A stretch of DNA of 64,000 nt from positions 39,529-103,528 of the forward strand of contig CAJAQB010000004.1 in the NCBI GenBank assembly GCA_903943975.1, written 5' to 3'. Both the position numbers and the translations under genes were made by a program. Positions 35,352 through 44,620 of the stretch are shown one piece after another. Under the pieces are notes generated by a model. The model was not told the DNA's origin, did no database searches, and worked only from the letters and a program-made list of their open reading frames with translations. Positions within the stretch are counted from its first letter, which is position 1. The number at the start of each line of letters is the position of its first letter. Source of the stretch: Synechococcus lacustris (GTDB taxonomy: Bacteria > Cyanobacteriota > Cyanobacteriia > PCC-6307 > Cyanobiaceae).

Positions 35352-36901
35352 CGGCAGAAAAGCTCAGCCTGCGGCAATGGGCGATTGTGATGACCGCCTC
35401 GATCGGGGCGTTGCTGGAGGTGATAGATACCAGCATCACAAATGTGGCCCTAATTAATATCCAGGCCAACCTGGGAGCCACCCTGGCGGAGGTGGGCTGG
35501 GTGGTCACCGGCTATGCCATGGCCAGTGTGGTGATGATCCCCTTGAGTGACTGGCTCAGTGAATTGTTTGGCCAGCGGGGCTATTTCATTTGGTGTTTGA
35601 TTGGTTTCACCGCTGCTTCTGTGTTGTGTGGGCTGGCCCCGAATCTGATCACCCTGGTGTTGGCCCGGATTCTCCAAGGTCTGTTGGGGGGCGGGCTGTT
35701 GCCTAAGGCCCAGGCGATCATGTTTCAGGCGGTGCCCAAGGCCCTGCAGGGGATGACCCAGGCGGTTTTTGGCATCGTGGTGCTCACTGGCCCAGCCCTG
35801 GGGCCCACCCTCGGTGGTTATCTCACCGACAGCCTGGGCTGGCGCTGGATCTTTTTCATAAACCTGCCCTTTGGCCTGCTGGCGGTGCTGATGGCCCTCA
35901 GTTTTATGCCCGCTGATCAGCCAAAGCTAAACAGCATTCAACGCCGGGTGGATTGGCTTGGCATTCTGCTCCTAACGATCAGCTTGGGGGGGCTGCAGTT
36001 GCTGTTGGAGCAGGGCCATCAATACGATTGGTTTGAGAATGCTGGCATCCGTCAGTTGGCCCTGCTGGTGGCGGTAACGCTGCCAGTATTTGTTGGCTGG
36101 GAATTAAGCCAACGGCAGCCGGCCGTGGATCTGCGGGTGTTGAGACATCGCTCCCTGGCGGCGGGCAGTGTCTTTTCGCTGGTGCTGGGTTTGGGGCTTT
36201 ACGGCACTATTTTTGTGGTGCCGATCTTTGCCCAGTCGGTGCTGGGTTACACGGCCACCCAAACGGGGATGTTGATGTTACCCGGTGCCATTGCCTCCGC
36301 CCTAACGATGGCAATGCTGGGCAAATTGATAAATCGCTTTGACCCACGGCTGCTGATTGCCAGCGGTGCTGGCTTGATGGTGGTCACCATGGCCCAGTTG
36401 GCAACCCTCAGTTCCGACACCGGTGAAGATTCCCTCTACTGGCCCTTGATTTTCCGTGGTGTCACCACCGTGATGATGTTTCTGCCCCTTAGCCTTGCCA
36501 CCCTTGGGCCCCTACCTAAGCAGGATGTGGGGGCTGGCAGTGGTTTTTATAACCTCACCCGCCAGTTGGGGGGCAGCTTTGGCATTGCTGCCCTCACGGT
36601 GGTGCTAGATCACCAGCTGGTGGTGCATCGCAGCCAGCTGGTGGCCCATCTGGTGGTAACGCGGCCGGAGCTGCAGCAACGGCTATGGCAGTTGCAGGAA
36701 ATGATGCAGCAGTTGGCCCCCGGGGGAGGCCGGGCCAGGGATCAGGCGCTGCATTTGCTCAGTCAACAGGTGGATCGCCAGGCGGCATTGTTGGCCTATG
36801 GCGATGTATTTAGGTTGGTGGGTTTGGTGTTTCTGCTGGCGATTCCATTGGTGCTGTTTCTAGAACGGCCCCAACCGCAAGCGGCTGCCCCTCTCCATTA
36901 A
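35348..36901 (+). CDS. EmrB/QacA-type MFS drug efflux pump (DHA2)
   Basis: 517 residues with about 14 membrane helices. Family motifs are LEVIDTSITNVALINIQANL (motif D1-like in helix 1), the helix 2-3 loop WLSELFGQRG, and the motif C-like GPALGPTLGGYLTDSLGWRW in helix 5. It exports hydrophobic compounds with proton antiport and pairs with the EmrA-like protein. Its last 92 bp overlap a TetR gene on the other strand. Substrates are unknown. Confidence 0.92.
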   Translation: MTAEKLSLRQWAIVMTASIGALLEVIDTSITNVALINIQANLGATLAEVGWVVTGYAMASVVMIPLSDWLSELFGQRGYFIWCLIGFTAASVLCGLAPNLITLVLARILQGLLGGGLLPKAQAIMFQAVPKALQGMTQAVFGIVVLTGPALGPTLGGYLTDSLGWRWIFFINLPFGLLAVLMALSFMPADQPKLNSIQRRVDWLGILLLTISLGGLQLLLEQGHQYDWFENAGIRQLALLVAVTLPVFVGWELSQRQPAVDLRVLRHRSLAAGSVFSLVLGLGLYGTIFVVPIFAQSVLGYTATQTGMLMLPGAIASALTMAMLGKLINRFDPRLLIASGAGLMVVTMAQLATLSSDTGEDSLYWPLIFRGVTTVMMFLPLSLATLGPLPKQDVGAGSGFYNLTRQLGGSFGIAALTVVLDHQLVVHRSQLVAHLVVTRPELQQRLWQLQEMMQQLAPGGGRARDQALHLLSQQVDRQAALLAYGDVFRLVGLVFLLAIPLVLFLERPQPQAAAPLH

Positions 36902-37484
36902 GCACCACCGCCACTGCCAGGCGGATGCGATCGCTTAAGGAGGAGAGGTCGTTGTGCACCAGGCACTGCAACATCAGCCCCTGATAACTGGCCACCAGCA
37001 GCATCGCCAGGCTGGTGGCATCAACGCTGGATCTAATTAGTTGCTGTTGTTGGCTACGCTCAATCCAGTGGGCAAGCCGTTGGCGAAAGTGCTGCATGTA
37101 AGCCTTGCAATCCTCCCTGGTGGGACTGGTTTCAGGCCGTTGTAGTTCGGCAAATAGCATGCGAATTAAGCCGGGATATTGTTGTACAAACCTTCCATTT
37201 GCCAGTACTAATTTTTCAACGATCTCCAGGGGATTGGCCGTTACTTGTTGTTCGATCTCTTTGAATTCAGTGCGCAGCTGGCTGGTGGCCCAGCGCACTG
37301 TTTCTTCCCAAAGATCTTCTTTGGCGGGAAAGTGTCTGAACAGGGCGGCATGGCTCACCCCCATGCGATCGGCGATGGCCGCCGTGGTGATCTGGTTTGG
37401 CGAGATCGAGCCGGCCAACTCAATCAATGCCTGCACCGCATGGGCACGCCGTTTAGCCGCAGGAATGGCAGGGGCGCGGGGCAA
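36810..37484 (-). CDS. TetR-family regulator next to the EmrAB-type pump
   Basis: 224 residues. The helix-turn-helix is ITTAAIADRMGVSHAALFRH, followed by FPAKEDLWEE. The C-terminal domain is of the SlmA/TetR_C type and variable. The gene is convergent with, and overlaps, emrB by 92 bp, so its 3' end is antisense to the pump gene. It probably controls emrAB through the palindrome at 34267-34294. That motif is not seen upstream of the tetR gene itself. Effector unknown. Confidence 0.82.
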   Translation of the reverse strand: MPRAPAIPAAKRRAHAVQALIELAGSISPNQITTAAIADRMGVSHAALFRHFPAKEDLWEETVRWATSQLRTEFKEIEQQVTANPLEIVEKLVLANGRFVQQYPGLIRMLFAELQRPETSPTREDCKAYMQHFRQRLAHWIERSQQQQLIRSSVDATSLAMLLVASYQGLMLQCLVHNDLSSLSDRIRLAVAVVLNGEGQPLAVGAVLETAPMESPAETPNPPT

Positions 37485-37981
37485 AAGAAGTGACAGTAAT
37501 TAGCTGAGCTTATCAGTGATCCAGGGGCGGACCACCACCATGACCTCAATCAACGGGGGGCGTGAGCACTTCCAGTACGGCGCCCACACGCTTCGGAGCG
37601 GCTCCCCTGGGGGCAGGGTAAATCTGTAAAAAAGCTTAGGATGCTACAGATCAGCAGCCAATTCGCTGCAAATGCAGGGACCTTGGTTAAGAAAGGGCTA
37701 AGGTTCCTAAGTGATATGGGTTAAGGACAGTGATCGTTGAAACTCGTTTTGGCTCCATCAGCATGGTGGGCGGTTATTGCTGGACCCATACGGTTCTGGC
37801 TCCCAAGTCCAACTTTGCTTCGCGGGTGCCCTTGAGCTGGGCGGGATGGGTGTGGGATGTGGTTTCGTTGCGTTCGCCCTGGAAGGGCTGAACTGGTTGG
37901 CTAAAGGCTGCAGCTGCAGGCAGCAGGGGAGGGGTGGCGCTTGTTAGGTCTCGCATGTCTCAGAAACCGCGGTAAGCTTGC
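37485..37981. other. Non-coding region upstream of the desaturase gene
   Basis: About 500 bp without a convincing gene. A 60-codon minus-strand frame at 37774-37956 has no family features. An imperfect repeat with AAGG/CCTT arms near 37679-37710 could fold, but shows no known RNA family. The promoter of the desaturase gene should be here. Confidence 0.45.
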
Positions 37982-39130
37982 ATGAATCCTGGCCAAGGGA
38001 TTTTTTGCCCTTGGCCGAATTTTGGCGTCAAACAACTGACTTCTTCTGCCCCTCCAGTTGCGATTTCACCGGTGCGCCGGAGTGACTTCGTATTAAAGCC
38101 CTATGCCCAAAGCAGCAATGCCCGGGCAGCAGCTCAATTGTTGAATACGCTGGTTCCCTACGGGTTGCTCTGGGTACTGCTGGCAAATATTCCTAGCCAG
38201 GCGCCACTGCTGGCCTTGCCGGTGCTGGCGCTGATGGTGCTGTTTTCGGCCCGCTGCTTCTCATTGATGCATGATTGTGGCCACTATGCCCTGTTTGAGA
38301 GTCGTGGGCTGAATCGGGCCGCTGGCTTCCTGTTTGGAATCGTTAATGCGATTCCCCAGTATCCCTGGTCCAGGGGCCATGCTTTTCACCACAAACATAA
38401 CGGTGACTGGGATATGTATAAGGGGCCTTCCGCCCTGGTAACCACTGAGGAATATGAAAGTTATAGCCCCTTTGGCAAATGGTTTTATGCCTTCTTGAGG
38501 CACCCCTTGATGCTGTTCCCTGGGGGGTTCTTTTATCTAATCATCAAGCCCCGCCTGGCATTGCTACTAGGTGGTTTTGACTTTTTGGGCCATGGGGCCC
38601 AACAGCTGCGCCAGCAGGGATTAGCTGCTTTCCCTGGCATGATTAAGAGCTATAAGAGCAAGCATTGGTATACCGCTGCTGAATTCTGGGATATTTTGTT
38701 TAACAACATCGGCGTCATTGCTGTTTGGCTGCTGATGGGCGCCTGGCTTGGCCATGGCCGCTTTTGGATCAGCTATTCCACTGTGATGACCCTTTCGGCG
38801 GCCATCTTCATCTGTATCTTCTTTGTGCAGCACAACTATGAGGGCTCCTACGCCCACCGCACCGAGGGCTGGAGTTATGACCGAGGGGCGATAGAAGGCA
38901 GTAGCTATCTGAAGTTGCCAGCTATTTTTAACTGGTTTTCAGCAGATATTGGCTGCCACAATATCCATCACCTCTCGGAATTTATTCCTAACTACAACCT
39001 GAGGGCCTGCCATGAGCGCAATGCTCATTTGCTAAGCAATGTGCGGGTGCTCACCATGGGAGATATCCCCAGCTGCTTCCGTTACATCCTTTGGAATCGG
39101 CAGGCCGACAAGCTAGAGGTCATCCCCTGA
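37982..39130 (+). CDS. Membrane fatty acid desaturase
   Basis: 382 residues. Three histidine boxes are clear: MHDCGHYALF (HxxxH), HAFHHKHNGDWD (HxxHH) and CHNIHHLSEF (HxxHH). Membrane helix pairs lie around residues 60-90 and 225-280. It belongs to the DesA-like group of di-iron acyl-lipid desaturases, which introduce double bonds in membrane fatty acids with ferredoxin and oxygen. The position of the bond cannot be inferred. The ATG at 37982 may be preceded by unused N-terminal residues; a later start near residue 30 is possible. Confidence 0.88.
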   Translation: MNPGQGIFCPWPNFGVKQLTSSAPPVAISPVRRSDFVLKPYAQSSNARAAAQLLNTLVPYGLLWVLLANIPSQAPLLALPVLALMVLFSARCFSLMHDCGHYALFESRGLNRAAGFLFGIVNAIPQYPWSRGHAFHHKHNGDWDMYKGPSALVTTEEYESYSPFGKWFYAFLRHPLMLFPGGFFYLIIKPRLALLLGGFDFLGHGAQQLRQQGLAAFPGMIKSYKSKHWYTAAEFWDILFNNIGVIAVWLLMGAWLGHGRFWISYSTVMTLSAAIFICIFFVQHNYEGSYAHRTEGWSYDRGAIEGSSYLKLPAIFNWFSADIGCHNIHHLSEFIPNYNLRACHERNAHLLSNVRVLTMGDIPSCFRYILWNRQADKLEVIP

Positions 39131-39284
39131 GATGACGGGTCCAGGAGGCTGCTGAAAAGTCGTGGCCTTCGGCTTGGGCCAAGGCTACAACCGCATCAAT
39201 GCTACCGGCGGAATCCACCTTGGCCTTGAGCTCAGGGCTGGCGCCCACCTTTGCAACAAATGCGTTGAGCTGGGATTTCGACAT
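39120..39284 (-). CDS. Nif11-type leader peptide, short
   Basis: A 54-residue frame too short for usual cut-offs. It opens with MSKSQLNAFVAKVGASPELK, followed by AKVDSAGSIDAVVALAQAEG and HDFSAASW. This is the Nif11-like leader domain used by precursors of ribosomal peptide natural products. A typical precursor has a core after a Gly-Gly cleavage site; here only RHLRG follows the domain, so no modified core is obvious. No modifying enzyme is nearby. The stop overlaps the desaturase 3' end on the other strand by 11 bp. An in-frame ATG at 39293 is an alternative start. Confidence 0.8.
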   Translation of the reverse strand: MSKSQLNAFVAKVGASPELKAKVDSAGSIDAVVALAQAEGHDFSAASWTRHLRG

Positions 39285-39329
39285 GGTTTCCATTGCTAAT
39301 CAATCCACAAGTAGCCAAGATTTCTTGAA

Positions 39330-40064
39330 TTAACACCCCCCAGGGCTGGTGGATTGCCGCCCGGGCTCTGGGCTAGGGCTGCTCAGTGCTGTCCACCACT
39401 GGCGCACCACCTCTGGACTGCCGTACCACTGGGGCCCAAAGGCGCTGCCATGGGCCACATCTTTCAGCACCAGGCTTGTGGAGCCGCTGAGCAGGGCAGA
39501 CCCCACAGGCACCAGCCCATCACCCTGGCTATCCCCGTCGCCATTGATGTTGCGATAAGAGAGCGCAGCGAAGCGTTGGCTGGAGGGGCTGGCCTTGGCC
39601 AGGTCGAGGTCGCCGGCCACCGATAGGTAGTGCACCTCCGGGGCATAGCTGGCCCCAGGCAGCTGGCGATCCACCCAGCGGCGCATGTAGGCCCCCTTGA
39701 TGTTGGTGTGGGGGCTGCCCAGCATCACCAGCTGATCGGCCAGGGCCTTGCCGTTGTAATGGCGCCCCTGGAAGGCTTGATCACTGAGAAATAGACGCAG
39801 CATCACCCCGCCGGAGCTGTGGCCGATCAGGGTCACCTTGCCCGTGGGCGAGCTGGCCGCCAGGCGGCCCACCGTTACGGCCACCCGATCGAGGATCCGG
39901 GCCCAACCCCAGGGCACCAGGGTGAGCAGCCATTCCAGCGTTGACACTGGAATTAATTGGACGGGTTGACCACTGAGTTCCTCCAGCAGGGAGCCCATGG
40001 CGTCATAACTGCTGGGCTGGATCAGAAAACCACCAAGGATCACGCAGGGTTGCGAACGCATCAC
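39330..40064 (-). CDS. Lipase-like alpha/beta hydrolase
   Basis: 244 residues. CVILGGFLIQPSSYDAMGSL opens the fold, and the nucleophile elbow is IGHSSGGVMLRLFL. NGDGDSQGDGLVPVGSALL carries the likely acid and KDVAHGSAFGPQW the histidine. It resembles cyanobacterial lipase/esterase-like proteins of unknown substrate. The second methionine (40061) is an equal start. The gene is divergent from ppsA with an 80-bp gap. Confidence 0.75.
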   Translation of the reverse strand: MMRSQPCVILGGFLIQPSSYDAMGSLLEELSGQPVQLIPVSTLEWLLTLVPWGWARILDRVAVTVGRLAASSPTGKVTLIGHSSGGVMLRLFLSDQAFQGRHYNGKALADQLVMLGSPHTNIKGAYMRRWVDRQLPGASYAPEVHYLSVAGDLDLAKASPSSQRFAALSYRNINGDGDSQGDGLVPVGSALLSGSTSLVLKDVAHGSAFGPQWYGSPEVVRQWWTALSSPSPEPGRQSTSPGGC

Positions 40065-40143
40065 ATCGCTTGATCAAGCTGGATTCTGCTCTGGTTTGGT
40101 CCCAGAGTTGATCAGGTGCAGCTGTTGCGAGGGAGATGGTGCC

Positions 40144-42543
40144 ATGGCGAGCTCCGAGATCTTGGTGGTGCCCTTTGACCAGGTGGGCCTCAGTGACATT
40201 GCCCAGGTGGGTGGCAAAAACGCCTCCCTGGGCGAAATGATCCAGGAGCTGGCCGCCGAAGGGGTGCGGGTGCCCGGCGGCTTTGCCACCACCGCAGCGG
40301 CCTATCGCCAGGTGCTAGCCGCCAATGGCCTTGAGACACCCCTGCGCCAGCTCTTGGCTTCGTTGGATGTAAATGACCTGGCCCAGTTGCAGGCGGCGGG
40401 TAAGGGGGCCCGTCAGTTGTTGTTGGCGGCCCGCCTGCCCGCCGAGCTGGAACTGGCGATTCTCACGGCCTATCGCCAGTTGGGTTCCCCGGCGGTGGCG
40501 GTGCGTTCCAGTGCCACCGCCGAGGATCTGCCCGATGCCAGTTTTGCCGGCCAGCAGGAAACCTTCCTGAACATTGAAGGGGAGGCGGCGCTGCTGCAGG
40601 CCTGCCGCCGTTGTTATGCCTCCCTGTTTACCGATCGGGCGATCTCCTACCGGCAGCACAACGGTTTTGACCATCTCGAGGTGGCCCTTTCGATCGGGGT
40701 GCAGTTGATGGTGCGGGCTGATCTGGCCTCGGCGGGGGTGATGTTCAGCATCGACACCGAAACGGGTTTCCGGGATGCGGTGTTGCTTACGGCGGCCTAT
40801 GGGCTGGGGGAAAATGTGGTGCAGGGGTCGGTGAATCCCGATGAATGGTTGATCTTTAAGCCCACCCTCCACCAGGGCTATGCACCGATCCTGAGCAAAC
40901 AGCTGGGCAGTAAAGCGATCCGCATGGTTTATGCGGAGCCCGACGCCAATGATCTGGGCCGCAGTGGCGTGCGTAATTGCGAGGTGCCAAGCGCCGAGCG
41001 GGATTCTTTTGCCCTCAGCGATGAAGAAGTGCTCACCCTGGCCCGCTGGGCCTGTGGCATTGAGGCCCATTACAGCGCCCAGCGCGGGGTTTCCACCCCC
41101 ATGGATATCGAATGGGCCAAAGACGGCATTAGTGGCCAGCTGTTTATCCTCCAGGCCCGACCTGAAACGGTGCAATCCCGTAAAGAGGCGGCGGTGTTGC
41201 GCAGCTGGCACCTGGAGCCCCACCAGGCGGAATGTTTGATCAGTGGTCGGGCGATTGGGGCATCGGTGAGCAGTGGTGTGGCCCGGGTGATCCGCGATCC
41301 CTCGGAGATCGGCCGCTTTCGCCAGGGGGATTTGCTCGTTACCGAGCGCACGGATCCCGACTGGGAACCAATCCTAAAAAAGGCGAGCGGGGTGATCACA
41401 GACCAGGGGGGACGCACCTGCCATGCGGCGATCATTGCCCGCGAGATGGGGATCACTGCGATCGTGGGCACCGGGGAGGCCACCCGGGTAATTGCCGATG
41501 GCAGCCCGATCACCGCCAGCTGTTGCGAGGGTGATGTGGGCCATGTGTACCGAGGCGAGCTGCCCTTTCGATTGGAGGAACAGGCCCTCGGGCATTTGCC
41601 TGCCACCCGCACCAAGATCCTGATCAATGTGGGCAACCCGGAGGAGGCCTTCAACCTGGCGGCGATTCCCTGCGATGGGGTGGGCCTGGCCCGGCTGGAA
41701 TTCATCATTGCCAATCACATCAAGGTGCACCCTTTGGCGCTGCTGCAGCCGGAACGGGTGGCCCTGGAGAGTGAACGCCAGGCGATCGCTGCCCTTAGCC
41801 GTGGCTATAAACATCCAGCTGATTACTACGTGGATCTGCTGGCCCAGGGCATGGGAAGGATTGCGGCGGCCTTCTATCCCCGGCCGGTGATTTTGCGCTT
41901 CTCGGATTTCAAGAGCAATGAATACGCCCGTTTATTGGGGGGGGCCGCCTTTGAACCCCAGGAGGAAAACCCGATGCTGGGTTGGCGCGGGGCCTCCCGC
42001 TACTGCTCGCCGAGTTTCCGCGAGGCCTTTGCACTCGAATGCCAGGCGCTGCTGCGGGTGCGCCAAAGCATGGGCTTGTTGAATGTGATCCCGATGGTGC
42101 CCTTCTGCCGTACACCGGAGGAGGGGGATCGGGTGCTGGCGGAGATGGCGGCCAGTGGCTTGGTGCGCGGTGAGAACGGTTTGCAGGTGTATGTGATGTG
42201 TGAATTGCCCAGCAATGTGATCGGAGCAGAGGCCTTTGCTGAACGTTTCGATGGTTTTTCGATTGGCTCCAACGACCTCACCCAGCTCACCCTCGGGCTA
42301 GATCGGGATTCAGCCCTGGTGGCTGATTTGTTTGACGAACGTCATCCCACCGTGAAGGAGATGATCCGGCTGGCGATTCGCACTGCCAAACGCTGTGGCC
42401 GCAAGATTGGTCTCTGTGGCCAGGCCCCCAGCGACTATCCAGAATTCGCCCGTTTTCTGGTGGAGGAGGGGATCGATTCGATCAGCCTTAATCCCGATGC
42501 CGTAATTGCCACGCGGCTGGCGATTGCCGAATTTGAGGCGTGA
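40144..42543 (+). CDS. ppsA: Phosphoenolpyruvate synthase
   Basis: 799 residues from ATG 40144, preceded by GAGGGAGA. The N-terminal ATP-grasp domain has VGGKNASLGEMIQEL and FAGQQETFLN; the swivelling domain carries the phospho-histidine in DQGGRTCHAAIIAREMG; the C-terminal PEP domain has GVGLARLEFI and GFSIGSNDLTQLTLGLDRDS. It converts pyruvate and ATP to PEP, AMP and phosphate. It is convergent with the hyp/hox cluster that includes pyruvate:ferredoxin oxidoreductase, so both key enzymes at the pyruvate node lie side by side. Confidence is high. Confidence 0.95.
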   Translation: MASSEILVVPFDQVGLSDIAQVGGKNASLGEMIQELAAEGVRVPGGFATTAAAYRQVLAANGLETPLRQLLASLDVNDLAQLQAAGKGARQLLLAARLPAELELAILTAYRQLGSPAVAVRSSATAEDLPDASFAGQQETFLNIEGEAALLQACRRCYASLFTDRAISYRQHNGFDHLEVALSIGVQLMVRADLASAGVMFSIDTETGFRDAVLLTAAYGLGENVVQGSVNPDEWLIFKPTLHQGYAPILSKQLGSKAIRMVYAEPDANDLGRSGVRNCEVPSAERDSFALSDEEVLTLARWACGIEAHYSAQRGVSTPMDIEWAKDGISGQLFILQARPETVQSRKEAAVLRSWHLEPHQAECLISGRAIGASVSSGVARVIRDPSEIGRFRQGDLLVTERTDPDWEPILKKASGVITDQGGRTCHAAIIAREMGITAIVGTGEATRVIADGSPITASCCEGDVGHVYRGELPFRLEEQALGHLPATRTKILINVGNPEEAFNLAAIPCDGVGLARLEFIIANHIKVHPLALLQPERVALESERQAIAALSRGYKHPADYYVDLLAQGMGRIAAAFYPRPVILRFSDFKSNEYARLLGGAAFEPQEENPMLGWRGASRYCSPSFREAFALECQALLRVRQSMGLLNVIPMVPFCRTPEEGDRVLAEMAASGLVRGENGLQVYVMCELPSNVIGAEAFAERFDGFSIGSNDLTQLTLGLDRDSALVADLFDERHPTVKEMIRLAIRTAKRCGRKIGLCGQAPSDYPEFARFLVEEGIDSISLNPDAVIATRLAIAEFEA

Positions 42544-42569
42544 GCAAGCCCTGCCTGCGCTGTGGGCCC

Positions 42570-43559
42570 TTAGCAGATTCGCGGCAGCAACTCGCCACTG
42601 AGCGGTAGCAGTAGGCGTTCGGTGCCGAACTCCGTGCGCAGCAGCACCCGGCCCGGCCCCTCGCGCACCTCACCAATGTGACGTCCCCCCAGCGGTGCCA
42701 GCAGGGCCAGGGCCCGCTCCAGGTGCTGGGGGGGCAGCACCGCCACAAAACGGCCTTCATTGGCCAGGTGCAGGGGGTCGAAACCGAGTAGCTCACAGCT
42801 GCGGGCCACCGCCTCCAGCACTGGCAGTTGCTTATTTTCGATCTTAAATTCCAGCCCCCGGGCCTGGGCCAACTCCTGCAGGGCACTGGCCAGGCCGCCG
42901 CGGGTGAGATCCCTGAGGCAGTGGAGCTGCACCTGGGCCGCCAGCAGTTGCTCCACCAGGGGCCAGAGCGGTGCACAGTCGCTGGCCACCGGTGGTTGCA
43001 GATCAAGGCCATGGCGGGCGGCCATGATCGCCAGCCCATGGCGACCCAGGTCGCCACTCACCAGGATCTGATCCCCCGCCTGAATCGCCAGGGGATCAAT
43101 GGCGTTGGGCGCTTCCACCACGCCGATGCCGCTGGTGGTGATGAAGATCCCATCGCCTTTACCCCGCTCCACCACCTTGGTGTCGCCGGTGCGGATCGCC
43201 ACGCCGCAGCTACGGGCGCTGGCTGCCATCGAGGCCACCAGCCGGCGCAACAGCTCCAGCGGCAGGCCCTCCTCAAGGATCAGCGCCACGCTGAGGTGCA
43301 GTGGTCTGGCGCCGGCCATGGCCAGGTCGTTGGCGGTGCCGGTGATCGCCAGGCTGCCGATGTCTCCCCCACAGAATTCCAGCGGCTGCACCACATAGCT
43401 GTCGGTGCTGAAGGCGAGCAAGCCCGGCGGCCGTTCGAGCCGGGCGGCGTCGTGCAGCACCTGCTCGGGGTCGTTGTAGAGACAACGCAACTCTTGATCA
43501 ATCAGTTGTTGCATCAGGGTGCCGCCGCCGCCGTGGGCCAGTTGGATGCAGGCGTTCAT
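42570..43559 (-). CDS. hypE: Hydrogenase maturation factor HypE
   Basis: 329 residues from the ATG at 43559, which overlaps hypD by 4 bp; the frame reaches further upstream but only within hypD. It starts with the family LAHGGGGTLMQQLI, has FCGGDIGSLAITGTANDLAM for ATP binding, and ends in PRIC, the C-terminal cysteine that is carbamoylated and dehydrated to the thiocyanate precursor of the CN ligand. It works with HypF and passes CN to the HypC-HypD complex. Last gene of the hox-hyp cluster. Confidence 0.95.
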   Translation of the reverse strand: MNACIQLAHGGGGTLMQQLIDQELRCLYNDPEQVLHDAARLERPPGLLAFSTDSYVVQPLEFCGGDIGSLAITGTANDLAMAGARPLHLSVALILEEGLPLELLRRLVASMAASARSCGVAIRTGDTKVVERGKGDGIFITTSGIGVVEAPNAIDPLAIQAGDQILVSGDLGRHGLAIMAARHGLDLQPPVASDCAPLWPLVEQLLAAQVQLHCLRDLTRGGLASALQELAQARGLEFKIENKQLPVLEAVARSCELLGFDPLHLANEGRFVAVLPPQHLERALALLAPLGGRHIGEVREGPGRVLLRTEFGTERLLLPLSGELLPRIC

Positions 43560-44620
43560 GGGCGGTAGTGGTGGTAGGCGGCGCAGGCCCCTTCCGACGA
43601 CACCATCGGCGCCCCCAGGGGATGCTCTGGCCGGCAACGTTTACCAAAGGCCGGGCAATCGACGGGATTTTTTTGACCCTGCAGGATCAAGCCGCTGATG
43701 CAGGGGTTGCCAGGCTCCACGGCACTGGTTTGCCCCAGTTGAAAGCGGCGGCGGGCATCTAGTTGGTGGTAGGGGGGCCTGAGGGCGAGGCCACTGGCGG
43801 GCAGTTCCCCCAGGCCCCGCCAGGTTTGCGGCACCAGCTCAAACACCTCCTCCACCAGGGCCCGGGCGGCGGGGTTGCCGCCATCACGCACCACCCGGCC
43901 GTAGGCGTTCAACACCTGGGGGGTGCCCGCCTCCAGCAATTGCACACAGCGCAACAGGCCCTGCATCAGTTCCAGCGGTTCAAAACCAGTTACCACCACC
44001 GGCAGTTGATGTTTACGCACCAGCAGCTCCAGTTCGCTGATCCCCATGACGCTGCACACATGGCCGGCGGCGAGGAAGCCCTGCACCTGGTTGCCGGGGG
44101 CCGTGATGATCGCCTCCATCGCTGGTGGTACGCGCACATGGGCCAGCAGCAGCGAGAGGTTGCCCAGCTGGAGGGCGAGGGCCTGGCGGGCCAGCAGGGC
44201 GGTGGCGGGGGCGGTGGTTTCAAATCCCACTGCAAGAAACACCACCTGGCGCTCTGGATGGGCCTTGGCGAGGGCGAGGGCCTGCAGCGGCGACGTGAGT
44301 AAACGCACGTCTCCCCCGGCCGCCCGCTGCTGGAGCAGATCACCAGCGGCGGGATCACTGCCCGGCACCCGCAACATGTCGCCGTAGGAGCAGAGGATCA
44401 GCCCTGGCCGGGCCGCCAGCCCCAGGGCGGCATCGATGGTGGCGGCGGGCGTTACACACACCGGACAACCGGGCCCATGGATCAGCCGCAGGCCCGGCGG
44501 CAGCAATTGATCCAGGCCCGAGCGCACGATGGCGTGGGTTTGGCCGCCGCACACCTCCATCAGCGTCCAGGGCTGGGTCAGCGTGGCGGCCAGTTGCCTG
44601 GCCAGGCTGGTTAGCGCCAT
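43556..44620 (-). CDS. hypD: Hydrogenase maturation factor HypD
   Basis: 354 residues. Hallmarks are MEVCGGQTHAIVRSGLDQLL, GPGCPVCVTP, the segment AVGFETTAPATALLA and a cysteine-rich C-terminus (DCPAFGKRC) for the [4Fe-4S] cluster. With HypC it forms the scaffold where Fe(CN)2CO of the active site is assembled. It overlaps nifJ by 10 bp and hypE by 4 bp, so it is part of the same operon. Full length. Confidence 0.95.
   Translation of the reverse strand: MALTSLARQLAATLTQPWTLMEVCGGQTHAIVRSGLDQLLPPGLRLIHGPGCPVCVTPAATIDAALGLAARPGLILCSYGDMLRVPGSDPAAGDLLQQRAAGGDVRLLTSPLQALALAKAHPERQVVFLAVGFETTAPATALLARQALALQLGNLSLLLAHVRVPPAMEAIITAPGNQVQGFLAAGHVCSVMGISELELLVRKHQLPVVVTGFEPLELMQGLLRCVQLLEAGTPQVLNAYGRVVRDGGNPAARALVEEVFELVPQTWRGLGELPASGLALRPPYHQLDARRRFQLGQTSAVEPGNPCISGLILQGQKNPVDCPAFGKRCRPEHPLGAPMVSSEGACAAYHHYRP

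Noticed and set aside
37774..37956. Sixty-codon minus-strand frame upstream of the desaturase
   Set aside because: Low-complexity start and no family features; not supported as a gene.
40315..41223. 302-codon frame opposite ppsA
   Set aside because: Antisense shadow in GC-rich coding DNA; ppsA motifs are complete on the plus strand.
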